Shown here: positions 1 through 11,513 of the stretch, piece by piece
Numbering within the stretch: the first letter of the stretch is position 1
Layout of the letters: each line of letters begins with the position of its first letter
Assembly: GCF_018780585.1 (NCBI RefSeq)
Contig: NZ_JADMJL010000006.1
Coordinates: forward strand, 1-64,000
Direction of reading: 5' to 3'
DNA: 64,000 bases
Source of the DNA: Methyloversatilis discipulorum
GTDB taxonomy: Bacteria > Pseudomonadota > Gammaproteobacteria > Burkholderiales > Rhodocyclaceae
Program-made: the position numbers and the translations under genes
Notes under the pieces: generated by a model
Database searches by the model: none
Seen by the model: the letters and a program-made list of their open reading frames with translations, nothing else
What the model was told of the DNA's origin: nothing

Positions 1-630
1 GAACAGCGTCTGCTGCGGGCGCGAGGCGAAGATCATTTCCTGCATCAGCCGGCGCATCGCTTCGCCCGCGCGGCGGCGGCGCTCCTTGGCGCTGCCGGCC
101 GCCGGCATGGCGATCTTCGTGGTCGGCAGCACGGTGATCGCGATGCGCGGAAACAGCGATTTCGGATAGCGCCCGGACACGCGCGAGAAATAGCTGCGCG
201 AGGCGCCGTCCAGTCGCACCGGCAGCACGGTGGCACCGGTCTTTGCGGCGACGAAGGCGGGGCCGTCGTACACCTTCATCAGGCTGCCGGTCGTGGTGAT
301 GCGTCCTTCGGGGAAGATGACCACCGGGCGACCGGATTCGAGCAGGCGGATCACCTTTTTCATCGCCATCGGGCTGGTCGGATCGACCGCGAGGTAGTCG
401 ACCAGGGACAGCAGCAGCCGGAAGAAGGGATTGCGTGCGACACCGGTGTGCACGACGAACACCGGATCCATGGGCAGGAAAAGGCCGAGCAGCAGGCCGT
501 CGAGGAAGGACTCGTGATTGGCGACCACCAGCAGGCGCTCCTGCCTTTCCGGCGGCGACGCCGGTGGCGTGATGCGGAACAGCAGTCGGCAGACGAAGGT
601 GAGCAGGGGACGGACAAGGCGACGCAGCAT
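1..630 (-). CDS. Aas-like acyltransferase domain, C-terminus cut by window edge
   Basis: The 210 visible residues form a PlsC-type glycerolipid acyltransferase domain. The catalytic HxxxxD motif is NHESFLD (His39, Asp44) and the substrate-binding FPEGR motif is at about 106-110, followed by ITTTGSLMKVYDG. The whole stretch, down to RPQQTLF at the edge, closely resembles the N-terminal half of E. coli Aas, the bifunctional 2-acylglycerophosphoethanolamine acyltransferase/acyl-ACP synthetase that re-acylates lysophospholipids at the inner membrane. An AMP-binding acyl-ACP synthetase half is therefore expected to the left, but it is not visible. The ATG at 630 has a GGAG upstream and lies 15 bases after the decarboxylase gene, so the two are probably co-transcribed. 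A stand-alone acyltransferase is the alternative. Confidence 0.8.
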   Translation of the reverse strand, partial: MLRRLVRPLLTFVCRLLFRITPPASPPERQERLLVVANHESFLDGLLLGLFLPMDPVFVVHTGVARNPFFRLLLSLVDYLAVDPTSPMAMKKVIRLLESGRPVVIFPEGRITTTGSLMKVYDGPAFVAAKTGATVLPVRLDGASRSYFSRVSGRYPKSLFPRIAITVLPTTKIAMPAAGSAKERRRRAGEAMRRLMQEMIFASRPQQTLF

Positions 631-645
631 GAACGCTCCGCGGGT

Positions 646-1833
646 TCAGAAAAGGAGTTCGGCCGGATGCGGATGGCCGAGGAAGTCGAGCGGACTGGCG
701 CTGGCGCCATAGGCGCCCGAGCAATGAACGACCAGTAGGTCGCCCGGCTGCGCGCGCGGCAGCTCGATGTCGCGCGCCAGCACGTCGAAGGGCGCACACA
801 ACGGACCGGCGACGCTCACCCGTTCGATTTCGTTGGTCGGCGTCTGCGGATGCAGCGTCATCGGGAAGTTCGCCGGCTGTAACCGGTCCGGTTGCAGTGT
901 CGCGTGCAGGTGCTGGTGTGCGCCGCCATCGACGATGAGCCAGGTACGACCACGCACCGTCTTGCGTTCGATCACGCTGCAGACGTAGATGCCGGCCGCC
1001 GCCACCAGGTAGCGGCCCGGTTCGAGCGCGAGCCGGGCCTGCGGGTGACGCGCCCGCAGCGACTCGTCCAGTGCGTGCAGATGCGCTGCGACCGGCGCGA
1101 AGTCGAGCGCTTGTTCGTCGTCGACGATGGCAACGCCGAAGCCGCCGCCCAGATTCAGCCAGGGCAGTGCAAGGTCGGCCGCGTCGGCAATCTGCATGGC
1201 TTCCGCAAAACAGCGGGCGTGCAGGGCGACGATCTCGGCCGCGTCCAGCATGCGCGAGGCGCAGTAATAGTGCAGGCCGCTGAATTCGAGACCGTGCCGG
1301 CGCACGGCTGCGATGGCGCTACCCAGTTGCGCACTGTCGATGCCGAAGAAGCTGTCGCCACTCATGCGCACGCGCGAGCCGGCGATCGCGAAGTCCGGAT
1401 TGGCGCGCAGCGCGACGCGCGCCTGGCGTCCCTGCTGTGCGGCGATGCGCGCGATGCGTTCGATCTCACCGACCGATTCGGCGCAGATGCGCACGCCGGC
1501 CGTGATCGCCGCCGCCAGCTCGGTGTCACGCTTGCCCGGACCGGTGAAGCCGATGTGCGTCGCGGAAAAGCCGGCATCCAGCGCGCGCGCCAGTTCCCCG
1601 CCCGAACTGACGTCGGCGCCGTCGAGCCGCGTGCTGATGCACTGCAGCAACGCGGGCAAGGGATTGGCCTTCACCGCGTAGCACAGCTGCAAGGTGGCGG
1701 GCAGCGCGGCGCGCAAGGCGTCGATGCGAGCCAACACGGCGGCGCTGTCGATGGCATAGAACGGGGTGCGCCCGGCGCGCTGTGTCAGGTCCGACAGTCT
1801 GTCTGCCGCGACTCGGGGAGCGGACCTGCTCAC
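646..1833 (-). CDS. Type III PLP-dependent decarboxylase (DapDC/ODC fold), exosortase-A-associated-like
   Basis: A 395-residue alanine-racemase-fold decarboxylase. The PLP lysine sits in YAVKANPLP, the phosphate-binding glycine loop is GGGFG, EPGRYLV follows, and the catalytic Cys is in GPLCAPFD. The C-terminal GAYG-ASASPLDFLGHP and the PLC(A/T)P motif fit, from memory, the family named 'pyridoxal-dependent decarboxylase, exosortase A system-associated' better than LysA or SpeC. HFHIGSQ of LysA is replaced by HYYCASR, so lysine synthesis is unlikely. The substrate is unknown. The start is a GTG overlapping the regulator's stop (GTGA); an open frame continues far upstream but lies over the regulator gene. 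No exosortase gene is in the window. It is probably one transcript with the ArsR-like gene and the Aas-like gene. Confidence 0.8.
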   Translation of the reverse strand: MSRSAPRVAADRLSDLTQRAGRTPFYAIDSAAVLARIDALRAALPATLQLCYAVKANPLPALLQCISTRLDGADVSSGGELARALDAGFSATHIGFTGPGKRDTELAAAITAGVRICAESVGEIERIARIAAQQGRQARVALRANPDFAIAGSRVRMSGDSFFGIDSAQLGSAIAAVRRHGLEFSGLHYYCASRMLDAAEIVALHARCFAEAMQIADAADLALPWLNLGGGFGVAIVDDEQALDFAPVAAHLHALDESLRARHPQARLALEPGRYLVAAAGIYVCSVIERKTVRGRTWLIVDGGAHQHLHATLQPDRLQPANFPMTLHPQTPTNEIERVSVAGPLCAPFDVLARDIELPRAQPGDLLVVHCSGAYGASASPLDFLGHPHPAELLF

Positions 1834-2153
1834 CGGTGCGCGTCCAGGTAGTCGATGACGGTCTGCAGCCGCTGTATCAGCGAGTCCGCCATCAGCCGGA
1901 AGTGAATTTCGCGGCCCTGCCGGGTCCGTTCGAGCACACCGGCCTCGCACAGCAGTTTGAGATGGTGCGAAACGGTCGGCCGGCTCAGAGAGGAGGCGCG
2001 GGTCAGTTCGGTCACGTTGAGGCTTTCGCCCGGCTCGAAGGTCAGCAGGATGCGCTGCCGCTCCGGGTCGCCGAGCGCGGCGAACAGACGGGAGTAGTCC
2101 TGCCAGTCGGCAGGAATGGTCTGGGCGTAGTCGTTTCTCATGTCGAAAAACAT
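1830..2153 (-). CDS. ArsR/SmtB-family winged-helix regulator
   Basis: A 107-residue protein with the ArsR winged-helix core: LFAALGDPERQRILLTF, then a recognition helix in SLSRPTVSHHLKLL, then the wing ERTRQGREIHFRLM. The classical metal site (CVC in helix 3) is absent and the only cysteine is in LLCEAG. It is therefore probably not a metal sensor of the ArsR/SmtB type, and its inducer is unknown. The stop overlaps the GTG of the decarboxylase, which suggests translational coupling and control of its own operon. It is divergent from atpI, with 262 bases between. ATG at 2153 is the longest choice; ATG at 2141 is possible, and neither has a clear Shine-Dalgarno. Confidence 0.85.
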   Translation of the reverse strand: MFFDMRNDYAQTIPADWQDYSRLFAALGDPERQRILLTFEPGESLNVTELTRASSLSRPTVSHHLKLLCEAGVLERTRQGREIHFRLMADSLIQRLQTVIDYLDAHR

Positions 2154-2266
2154 CGACTATTTTCAGGCCGAGGTCAAGCGTCGCCCGCGAGCCGAGCGTG
2201 CGAAATGTTTTCTTTTTGCCGGATCCGATGCACACGCACTGTTCCGGGGCAAAATCCGGGAACTTC

Positions 2267-2295
2267 TTGACGGCGGCTGTAAGCGTATGTATCGT
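2267..2295 (+). promoter_or_regulatory. Candidate sigma-70 promoter for the atp operon
   Basis: TTGACG (2267-2272), a 17-base spacer and TATCGT (2290-2295) lie about 120 bases upstream of atpI. The -35 matches 5 of 6 consensus bases and the -10 matches 4 of 6. It is the best sigma-70-like pair I see in the 262-base gap between the ArsR-like gene and atpI. No other structure stands out there. Confidence 0.4.
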
Positions 2296-2415
2296 CAAGG
2301 GCTTTGCGCGCGAAGCTGTGCCGGTTCAGCTCGTCGCAGTGCGAACACTTGTGTCTTATAGAAGATTCGAGGTTCGCGGACTTTGGGTGGTACGGATGCG
2401 TGGAAGGCCTGCTGC

Positions 2416-2766
2416 ATGTTGAAAGCGATCATGCTGCAGCTTTCGCTGGTGCTCGTGGTGACGGGCATCGCGCTGTTCGTCGGGGGCTGGATGGCTGGAC
2501 TGTCCGCCCTGCTCGGTGGCCTGAGTTATGCGGCGCCGAGTCTCCTGTTCGCGATACGTCTCGGTCGTCTGGCGCGCCCAGGGGTGCAGGCCGCGGTGTC
2601 GTACCCGCTTGAATTCTTCCTCGGCGAGGCGATCAAGGTCGTCTCGACGATTGGGCTGCTGTTGCTGTGCCACTACCTCGTGCCCGGATTGTCGTGGGGC
2701 TGGTTCTTGGGGGGTCTGGGCGCGGCGCTGCAGGCAGGTTTTTTTGCTTTCTTGTTCAAACACTGA
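2416..2766 (+). CDS. atpI: ATP synthase accessory protein I
   Basis: A 116-residue membrane protein with about four hydrophobic segments, beginning MLKAIMLQLS. It is first in the atp operon, as in most proteobacteria. AtpI is thought to help assemble the c-ring and is not part of the finished enzyme. The ATG at 2416 has GGAAGG at 2402-2407, 8 bases upstream; an upstream ATG at 2383 lacks such a site. The atpB start follows one base after the stop. Sequence conservation is low in this family, so the call rests on topology, size and position. Confidence 0.85.
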   Translation: MLKAIMLQLSLVLVVTGIALFVGGWMAGLSALLGGLSYAAPSLLFAIRLGRLARPGVQAAVSYPLEFFLGEAIKVVSTIGLLLLCHYLVPGLSWGWFLGGLGAALQAGFFAFLFKH

Positions 2767-2767
2767 C

Positions 2768-3658
2768 ATGGCATCTGGAACCGAACTGGCGACTGAAGTG
2801 GCCCACGGCCCGACCCCCGGCGAGTACATCGCCCACCACCTGACCTTCCTGAACAACACCGGCGAGAAGCAGGTCGAGTTGATCAACTGGAATCTGGTCA
2901 ATCTCGACACCGTCTTCTACTCGGTGCTGCTCGGCGTCCTCGCGCTGTTCGTGCTTTACCGCGCCGCGGCTAAGTCGACGTCCGGCGTACCGGGTCGCTT
3001 CCAGGCCGCCGTCGAAATCCTCGTCGAGATGGTCGCCGATCAGGCCAAGGGCCTGATCCACAGCGAAGAGTCGCGCCGCACCGTGGCACCGCTCGCCCTC
3101 ATCGTCTTCGTCTGGATCTTCCTGATGAACGCGATGGACTTCCTGCCGCTCGATCTGCTGCCGCGCATCTGGGAAGGCATCTACGCATCCGCCGGTCATG
3201 ATCCGCATCACGCCTACATGCGCGTCGTGCCGACCGCCGACATCAACGCCACCATGGGCATGTCGATCGCGGTGCTGCTGGTCTGCCTGTATTACAACGT
3301 GAAGATCAAGGGCGCCGGTGGCTGGGCGCACGAACTGATCTCGGCGCCCTTCGGCGACAAGCTCATTCTGGCGCCGTTCAACTTCGCGATGAACGTCATC
3401 GAATTCCTTGCCAAGACCGTGTCGCATGGCATGCGTCTGTTCGGCAACATGTTTGCCGGCGAACTGATCTTCATGCTGATCGCGCTGATGGGCGCTGCCT
3501 GGACGGGTGCCAACGCGCCGAGCTTCCTGCTCGCCTTCGGCCACATCGTTGCGGGTTTCGCATGGGCGGTGTTCCACATCCTCGTGGTCGCGCTCCAGGC
3601 ATTCATCTTCATGATGCTGACGCTGGTGTACATCGGTCAGGCACACGAAGGTCACTGA
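2768..3658 (+). CDS. atpB: F1Fo ATP synthase subunit a
   Basis: The 296-residue membrane subunit that forms the proton half-channels against the c-ring. Several transmembrane segments are visible, with the essential arginine in the conserved segment KTVSHGMRLFGNMFAGE. The C-terminal helix HILVVALQAFIFMMLTLVYIGQA is typical. It starts with MASGTELATE, one base after atpI, and a 59-base gap precedes atpE. The frame stays open upstream through atpI, but that extension is not protein-like. Confidence 0.97.
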   Translation: MASGTELATEVAHGPTPGEYIAHHLTFLNNTGEKQVELINWNLVNLDTVFYSVLLGVLALFVLYRAAAKSTSGVPGRFQAAVEILVEMVADQAKGLIHSEESRRTVAPLALIVFVWIFLMNAMDFLPLDLLPRIWEGIYASAGHDPHHAYMRVVPTADINATMGMSIAVLLVCLYYNVKIKGAGGWAHELISAPFGDKLILAPFNFAMNVIEFLAKTVSHGMRLFGNMFAGELIFMLIALMGAAWTGANAPSFLLAFGHIVAGFAWAVFHILVVALQAFIFMMLTLVYIGQAHEGH

Positions 3659-3708
3659 GTTTGCAGTTGCAGTCCGGTTTGTTGTTTTCGTTTTTCTTTT
3701 AAATCTAA

Positions 3709-3960
<252 letters not shown>

Positions 3961-4005
3961 GAACGGCATCCGCCCCAACACCGATTTATTGAAGGGAAAG
4001 TTGCC

Positions 4006-4479
4006 GTGAATCTGAACGCAACGCTCATCATCCAGATCGTCGTGTTCCTGACCTTTGTGTGGTTCACGAAGAGCTTCGTGTGGCCGCCGATCGTCAAGGC
4101 TCTCGACGAACGCGCGAAGAAGATCGCTGACGGGCTGGCGGCTGCGGACAAGGCAAAGGCAGATCTGGCCAACGCGGAGAAGAAGTCGATCGAGGAACTG
4201 CGCGCAGCGCGTGAGTCCGCGGCCGAGCTCCGTTCGGGTGCAGAGAAGCAGGCGGCCAAGCTGGTCGAGGATGCGCGCGCGGAAGCGAATCGCATCATCG
4301 CGGCGGCCCGCGAAGCAGCGACCACCGAAGCTGCGGCTGCAGCGCAGAAGGCGAAAGATGCCCTGCGCGACCAGGTCGCCACGCTGGCGGTCGCGGGTGC
4401 GGAACGCATCCTGCGTCGCGAGATCAACGCCCAAGTCCACGCCGATCTGCTCACCAACCTGAAGCAGGAACTGAGCTGA
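4006..4479 (+). CDS. atpF: F1Fo ATP synthase subunit b
   Basis: 157 residues: an N-terminal membrane helix ([23 protein letters not shown]), then a long charged Ala/Glu/Lys-rich coiled coil from about residue 35, which forms the peripheral stalk. The start is GTG at 4006 with GAAGGGA about 9 bases upstream, giving [10 protein letters not shown], the usual AtpF beginning. It is followed after 4 bases by atpH. Confidence 0.96.
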   Translation: MNLNATLIIQIVVFLTFVWFTKSFVWPPIVKALDERAKKIADGLAAADKAKADLANAEKKSIEELRAARESAAELRSGAEKQAAKLVEDARAEANRIIAAAREAATTEAAAAAQKAKDALRDQVATLAVAGAERILRREINAQVHADLLTNLKQELS

Positions 4480-4483
4480 CACC

Positions 4484-5020
4484 ATGGCAGAGAACGTCAC
4501 CATCGCGCGACCCTACGCCGAAGCCGCGTTCCAGCTGGCCAAGGAAGGCAACTCGCTGGCAGCCTGGGCTGACGCCCTCGGCATGATGGCCGCTGCTGCC
4601 GCCGAGCCGCAGGTCAAGAAGCTGCTGGCCGATCCGACCCGCACCTCGACCGACCGTGGTTTCCTCTTCCTCACCGCAGTGCCCGGCGAACTTGCCGACG
4701 CGCATCGCAGCTTCGCACGCGTGCTGGCGCAGAACGGCCGTCTGGCCCTGCTGCCGGAAATCGCGCAGCTCTTCACCGAGCTGAAGAACGAGCACGAACG
4801 CAGCGCTGTCGCCTACATCAGTTCCGCCTTCCCGATGGACGACGCCACCGTGTCGCGCCTGCTGGCCGACCTCGAGCCGCGTTTCGGCCGTCGCCTGGAA
4901 GCCCGGGTCACGCTCGATCCCGAACTGATCGGCGGTGTGAAGGTTGCGGTCGGTGACGAAGTGATCGATGCCTCGGTCCGCGGCAAGCTTGCCGCCATGG
5001 CCACTGCGCTACAGAACTAG
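4484..5020 (+). CDS. atpH: F1Fo ATP synthase subunit delta
   Basis: A 178-residue stalk subunit linking the b dimer to the top of F1. It begins [19 protein letters not shown] and ends with the typical [27 protein letters not shown]. Family length is about 177. It is tightly packed between atpF (4 bases) and atpA (10 bases). Confidence 0.97.
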   Translation: MAENVTIARPYAEAAFQLAKEGNSLAAWADALGMMAAAAAEPQVKKLLADPTRTSTDRGFLFLTAVPGELADAHRSFARVLAQNGRLALLPEIAQLFTELKNEHERSAVAYISSAFPMDDATVSRLLADLEPRFGRRLEARVTLDPELIGGVKVAVGDEVIDASVRGKLAAMATALQN

Positions 5021-5030
5021 GAGTTTTTTG

Positions 5031-6569
<1,539 letters not shown>

Positions 6570-6590
6570 GCGCGCGGACAGGAGATAACC

Positions 6591-7460
6591 ATGGCCAGCG
6601 GAAAAGAGATCCGTTCCAAGATCAAGAGCGTGCAAAACACGAAGAAGATCACCAAGGCGATGGAGATGGTGGCTGCATCCAAGATGCGCAAGGCGCAGGA
6701 CAGGATGCGGGCCGCCCGGCCCTACGCCGACACGATCCGCCGTCTTGCTGCCAACCTGTCTGCCGCCACGATCAGCGACTACAAGCACCCGTTCCTCGCG
6801 ACCGTCGGTCAGATCAAGCGCGTCGGCATCATCGTCGTCACCACGGACAAGGGTCTGTGCGGCGGCATGAACACCAACGTGCTGCGTCTGGCGCTGAACA
6901 CGATGAAGGAGTGGGAAGGCAAGGGCGCCACCGAAATCCGCGTTGCCGCCATCGGCAACAAGGGTCTGGGCTTCATGCAGCGCATGGGCGCCAAGGTGGT
7001 GTCGCAGGTGACGCAGCTGGGCGATACGCCGCATCTGGAAAAGCTGATCGGGCCCGTCAAGGTCATGATCGACGCCTTCCAGGCCGGTGAGCTCGACGCG
7101 GTCTATCTGTCCTTCACCCGCTTCATCAACACGATGAAGCAGGAGCCGGTGCTCGAGCAACTGCTGCCGCTCACGGGTGATCGTCTGGGCACGCCGGAAG
7201 GCACCTGGGATTACCTGTACGAGCCGGACCCGCAGGTGGTGATCGACGAGCTGCTCGTTCGTTACGTTGAAGCGCTGGTGTATCAGTCGGTCGCCGAAAA
7301 CATGGCGTCCGAACAGAGCGCACGTATGGTGGCGATGAAGGCCGCGTCCGACAACGCAGGCAATGTCATCGGCGAACTGCAGCTGGTCTACAACAAGACC
7401 CGCCAGGCGGCGATTACCAAGGAACTGTCCGAGATCGTCGGCGGCGCCGCGGCAGTCTGA
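6591..7460 (+). CDS. atpG: F1Fo ATP synthase subunit gamma
   Basis: A 289-residue central rotor shaft. The N-terminal coiled coil [32 protein letters not shown] and the C-terminal helix ending [10 protein letters not shown] are standard for the family. The mid-protein [12 protein letters not shown] signature is present. An AGGAG Shine-Dalgarno precedes the ATG. Confidence 0.98.
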   Translation: MASGKEIRSKIKSVQNTKKITKAMEMVAASKMRKAQDRMRAARPYADTIRRLAANLSAATISDYKHPFLATVGQIKRVGIIVVTTDKGLCGGMNTNVLRLALNTMKEWEGKGATEIRVAAIGNKGLGFMQRMGAKVVSQVTQLGDTPHLEKLIGPVKVMIDAFQAGELDAVYLSFTRFINTMKQEPVLEQLLPLTGDRLGTPEGTWDYLYEPDPQVVIDELLVRYVEALVYQSVAENMASEQSARMVAMKAASDNAGNVIGELQLVYNKTRQAAITKELSEIVGGAAAV

Positions 7461-7491
7461 TCGCGCAAACGAATTTTTGTATTGGGGATAG

Positions 7492-8898
<1,407 letters not shown>

Positions 8899-8966
8899 CG
8901 CGGCAAGCGTGAGCCGTGACGGACTTCGGTCCGGCGCGGCTTGCGGGCAGCATTCACGGAGTAATC

Positions 8967-9389
8967 ATGGCTATGACCGTACATGTCGACGTTGTCAGCG
9001 CGGAAGAGAAAATCTTCTCCGGGCTCGCAGAATTCGTCGCGCTGCCGGGCGAGAGCGGCGAGCTGGGCATCCTGCCCGGCCACACTCCGCTGATCACCCG
9101 CATCCGTCCGGGCGAAGTCCGCATCAAGGTGCCGAATCAGGCTGCCGACGAGCTGATCTTCGTGGCCGGCGGCCTGCTGGAAGTGCAACCGGGTCTGGTG
9201 ACCGTGCTGGCGGATACCGCCATCCGTGGTACCGACCTGGATGAAGCGAAGGCGAACGAAGCCAAGCGTCTGGCCGAAGAAGCACTGGCCAACCGTCAGG
9301 CCGGTGTCGACTACGCTGCGGCGCAGGCGGAACTGGCTTCGGCCATCGCCCAGCTGGCGGCAATCCAGAAGCTGCGCAAGCGTCACTGA
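8967..9389 (+). CDS. atpC: F1Fo ATP synthase subunit epsilon
   Basis: 140 residues: a beta-sandwich N-terminal domain ([17 protein letters not shown]) and a C-terminal helical hairpin that can inhibit ATP hydrolysis. The start is ATG at 8967 ([14 protein letters not shown], matching the E. coli start), with ACGGAG just upstream; a second ATG two codons on is possible. It is the last gene of the operon and is followed by a hairpin terminator. Confidence 0.96.
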   Translation: MAMTVHVDVVSAEEKIFSGLAEFVALPGESGELGILPGHTPLITRIRPGEVRIKVPNQAADELIFVAGGLLEVQPGLVTVLADTAIRGTDLDEAKANEAKRLAEEALANRQAGVDYAAAQAELASAIAQLAAIQKLRKRH

Positions 9390-9411
9390 GCGCGGTTTCG
9401 AGCAGGTCCGG

Positions 9412-9442
9412 AAAGGCACGCCTCGGCGTGCCTTTTTGTTTT
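9412..9442 (+). terminator. Rho-independent terminator of the atp operon
   Basis: AAAGGCACGCC, a 2-base turn, then GGCGTGCCTTTTT followed by GTTTTT. The stem is perfect over 11 pairs and a U-rich tail follows it. It lies 22 bases after the atpC stop. Confidence 0.93.
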
Positions 9443-9468
9443 TGGCGCGCCCGGCGCAGAATCCGCCC

Positions 9469-10941
9469 ATGCACCGGGAATCCTGCGATCTGCTCATCGT
9501 CGGGGCCGGCATCAACGGCGCCGGCATCGCACGCGACGCCGCACTGCGCGGTCTGGACGTCATCGTCTGTGAGCGCGGCGACATCGCCGGCGCCACCTCG
9601 TCAGCCTCCACCAAGCTCATCCATGGCGGACTGCGCTACCTCGAGCAGGGTGCCTTCGGCCTGGTCAGGGAATCCCTGCAGGAGCGCGAGACGCTGGCGC
9701 GCATTGCGGCCCACCTTGTGCGTCCGCAGCGCTTCGTCGTGCCGCACACGGGCGAACGGCCGGCCTGGATGCTGGCCGCCGGACTGCTGCTGTATGACCT
9801 GCTGGCCGGGCGCAGCACACTGCCGCGATCGCGACGCCTGCGTGCCGACTTTCCCTCGTTGCAGCACATGCAGCCGCCAGTGAGCGCAGCACACGCCTAT
9901 TACGACCTGTGGGTGGACGACGCGCGTCTGACGTTATGCACCTTGCTCGACGCGCAGGCGCACGGCGCACGCGTGCTGCCGCAGAGCGCACTGAGCACGG
10001 TGACGGCCGAAGGCGCGCACTGGCGCTGCACGGTGGGACAGACGACGGTGCTCGCGCGCTGCGTCGTCAATGTCGCCGGGCCGTGGATGAACGCGGTCGA
10101 GGCGCTGCGCGGTGTTGCGGCGGCACCGGTGCGGCTGGTGCAGGGCACGCACATCGTCGTACCGCGCCTGCACGCTGGCGACGACGCCTGGCTGCTGCAA
10201 CAGCCGGACCGCCGCGTCGTGTTTGTCATCCCGTTCGCCGGCGACTTCCATCTGGTGGGCACCACCGAAACCGATCTGCCGTCACCCGAGGCGCTGAGCG
10301 CCACGGCGGCGGAGCGGCGCTACCTGCTCGACGCGCTGCGGCGTGCCTTTGGGGGCGCTCCAGTCGAGAACGATATTCGCTGGGAATTCAGCGGCATGCG
10401 ACCGCTGATCGACGGCGGAGGCAGCGCGCGCACGGCCAGCCGCGAATACCGGATGAGGATGGAAGGCGAGCGCGGCGGCCGCGGCTGGATGTCGATACAG
10501 GGCGGCAAGCTCACCACGCATCGAAGCCTCGCTGAACGGGCGGTCGATCGACTGGCCGCGTTCCTCGGATCGAACGCACGCTGCGTGACCGCCGACCGCC
10601 TGCTGCCGGGCGCCGAGGCCGCCGGCCCGACACAGCGTTCCGAACTCGCGCGCACGCTGGCGCAGCGCCATCCCGCACTGTCGTCAGGATGGATCGCCAC
10701 ACTGGTCGGACGTCACGGCAGCGAGACGTCGCCGCTGCTTGAACAGGCGGCGCGTGCAGGCGGACCCGGACGCGACTTCGGGGGCGGGCTGTTCGAGGCG
10801 GAAGCGCGCTGGTGCGCACAGTACGAGTGGGCGTACAACGCCGACGACGTGCTGTGGCGGCGGACGAAATGCGGGGTCGGGATGAGTGCTGCGCAGCGCG
10901 ACACCTTCGCGCGCTGGTGGGTGGATCAGCGTATCGGCTGA
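9469..10941 (+). CDS. glpD: Glycerol-3-phosphate dehydrogenase (quinone-linked, aerobic type)
   Basis: A 490-residue FAD enzyme oxidising sn-glycerol-3-phosphate to dihydroxyacetone phosphate and passing electrons to quinone at the inner membrane. The N-terminal dinucleotide fold is LLIVGAGINGAGIARDAALRG, followed by the glp signature TSSASTKLIHGGLRYLE. The C-terminal DAO domain ends in the usual helical region. ATG at 9469 is the only good start and has no Shine-Dalgarno. A CAGAAT box at 9457-9462 would place +1 at or next to the ATG, so the message may be leaderless. No glpK, glpF or glpR is nearby. The last 16 bases overlap the convergent ubiJ. Confidence 0.93.
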   Translation: MHRESCDLLIVGAGINGAGIARDAALRGLDVIVCERGDIAGATSSASTKLIHGGLRYLEQGAFGLVRESLQERETLARIAAHLVRPQRFVVPHTGERPAWMLAAGLLLYDLLAGRSTLPRSRRLRADFPSLQHMQPPVSAAHAYYDLWVDDARLTLCTLLDAQAHGARVLPQSALSTVTAEGAHWRCTVGQTTVLARCVVNVAGPWMNAVEALRGVAAAPVRLVQGTHIVVPRLHAGDDAWLLQQPDRRVVFVIPFAGDFHLVGTTETDLPSPEALSATAAERRYLLDALRRAFGGAPVENDIRWEFSGMRPLIDGGGSARTASREYRMRMEGERGGRGWMSIQGGKLTTHRSLAERAVDRLAAFLGSNARCVTADRLLPGAEAAGPTQRSELARTLAQRHPALSSGWIATLVGRHGSETSPLLEQAARAGGPGRDFGGGLFEAEARWCAQYEWAYNADDVLWRRTKCGVGMSAAQRDTFARWWVDQRIG

Positions 10942-11510
10942 GCTTTGCGTTCGAGCAGTTCGAGGCGCTTCTGCAGACGTGCCAGGTCGTCGCGCAGCGT
11001 ATCGACTTCGTCGGCAAAGGCGGCTGTTGCGGCCGGACGCACCAGCAACTGCGCTTCGTCCGCCGCATATTCGCTGGCCGACGCGGCGAGCCGCGCGCCG
11101 AGGTCGCGGCCGCCGGCCCATGCCGCACGCGCACCGCCCACCACACGTTCGGCGGCCGCGTCACCGATCAGCCGGCTCAGGTCTTCCGCCGCGTCCCAGC
11201 GCAGGCCGCGCAGCACCTGACCGAGGGTTTCGGCCAGCGCCGCGTCGCCTTCGATGCGCGCATCGCGCAATACGGCGTCGCCTTCGTGTAGCAGCCGGAG
11301 TGCGGCATCCGCCGGCAGTCGCAGGGTGACCGCCAGCGGCTCATCGGAGGCCGCAGCCAGCCGGCCGTCTTCGCCAACCCTGAAGGCGACGCCGAGCGCG
11401 CCCAGTTCGAGCCTTGCCTGCGCGCCCGCATGCCGGGCCAGCCGGGCGTGCGCGCCCGGCGCCTGATCGAGCAGGTGGTTCAGTACCGGGAGCGCGGCCG
11501 TCGCGAGCAT
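10926..11510 (-). CDS. ubiJ: Ubiquinone biosynthesis accessory protein, SCP2-type
   Basis: A 194-residue protein with a lipid-binding SCP2-like N-terminal half (about 15-110) and a C-terminal coiled coil (VDTLRDDLARLQKRLELLERK). This is the UbiJ layout; UbiJ scaffolds the Ubi hydroxylase/methylase complex together with UbiK. It lies three bases after the Tim44-like gene and downstream of ubiE. The ubiB gene that often follows is missing here, and glpD converges instead. Sequence similarity is weak, so the call leans on architecture and neighbours. Confidence 0.75.
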   Translation of the reverse strand: MLATAALPVLNHLLDQAPGAHARLARHAGAQARLELGALGVAFRVGEDGRLAAASDEPLAVTLRLPADAALRLLHEGDAVLRDARIEGDAALAETLGQVLRGLRWDAAEDLSRLIGDAAAERVVGGARAAWAGGRDLGARLAASASEYAADEAQLLVRPAATAAFADEVDTLRDDLARLQKRLELLERKAQPIR

Positions 11511-11513
11511 GAT

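Noticed and set aside
1834..2298. N-terminal extension of the decarboxylase frame
   Set aside because: It overlaps the ArsR-like gene in another frame, and its residues look like shadow sequence. The GTG at 1833 fits the family.
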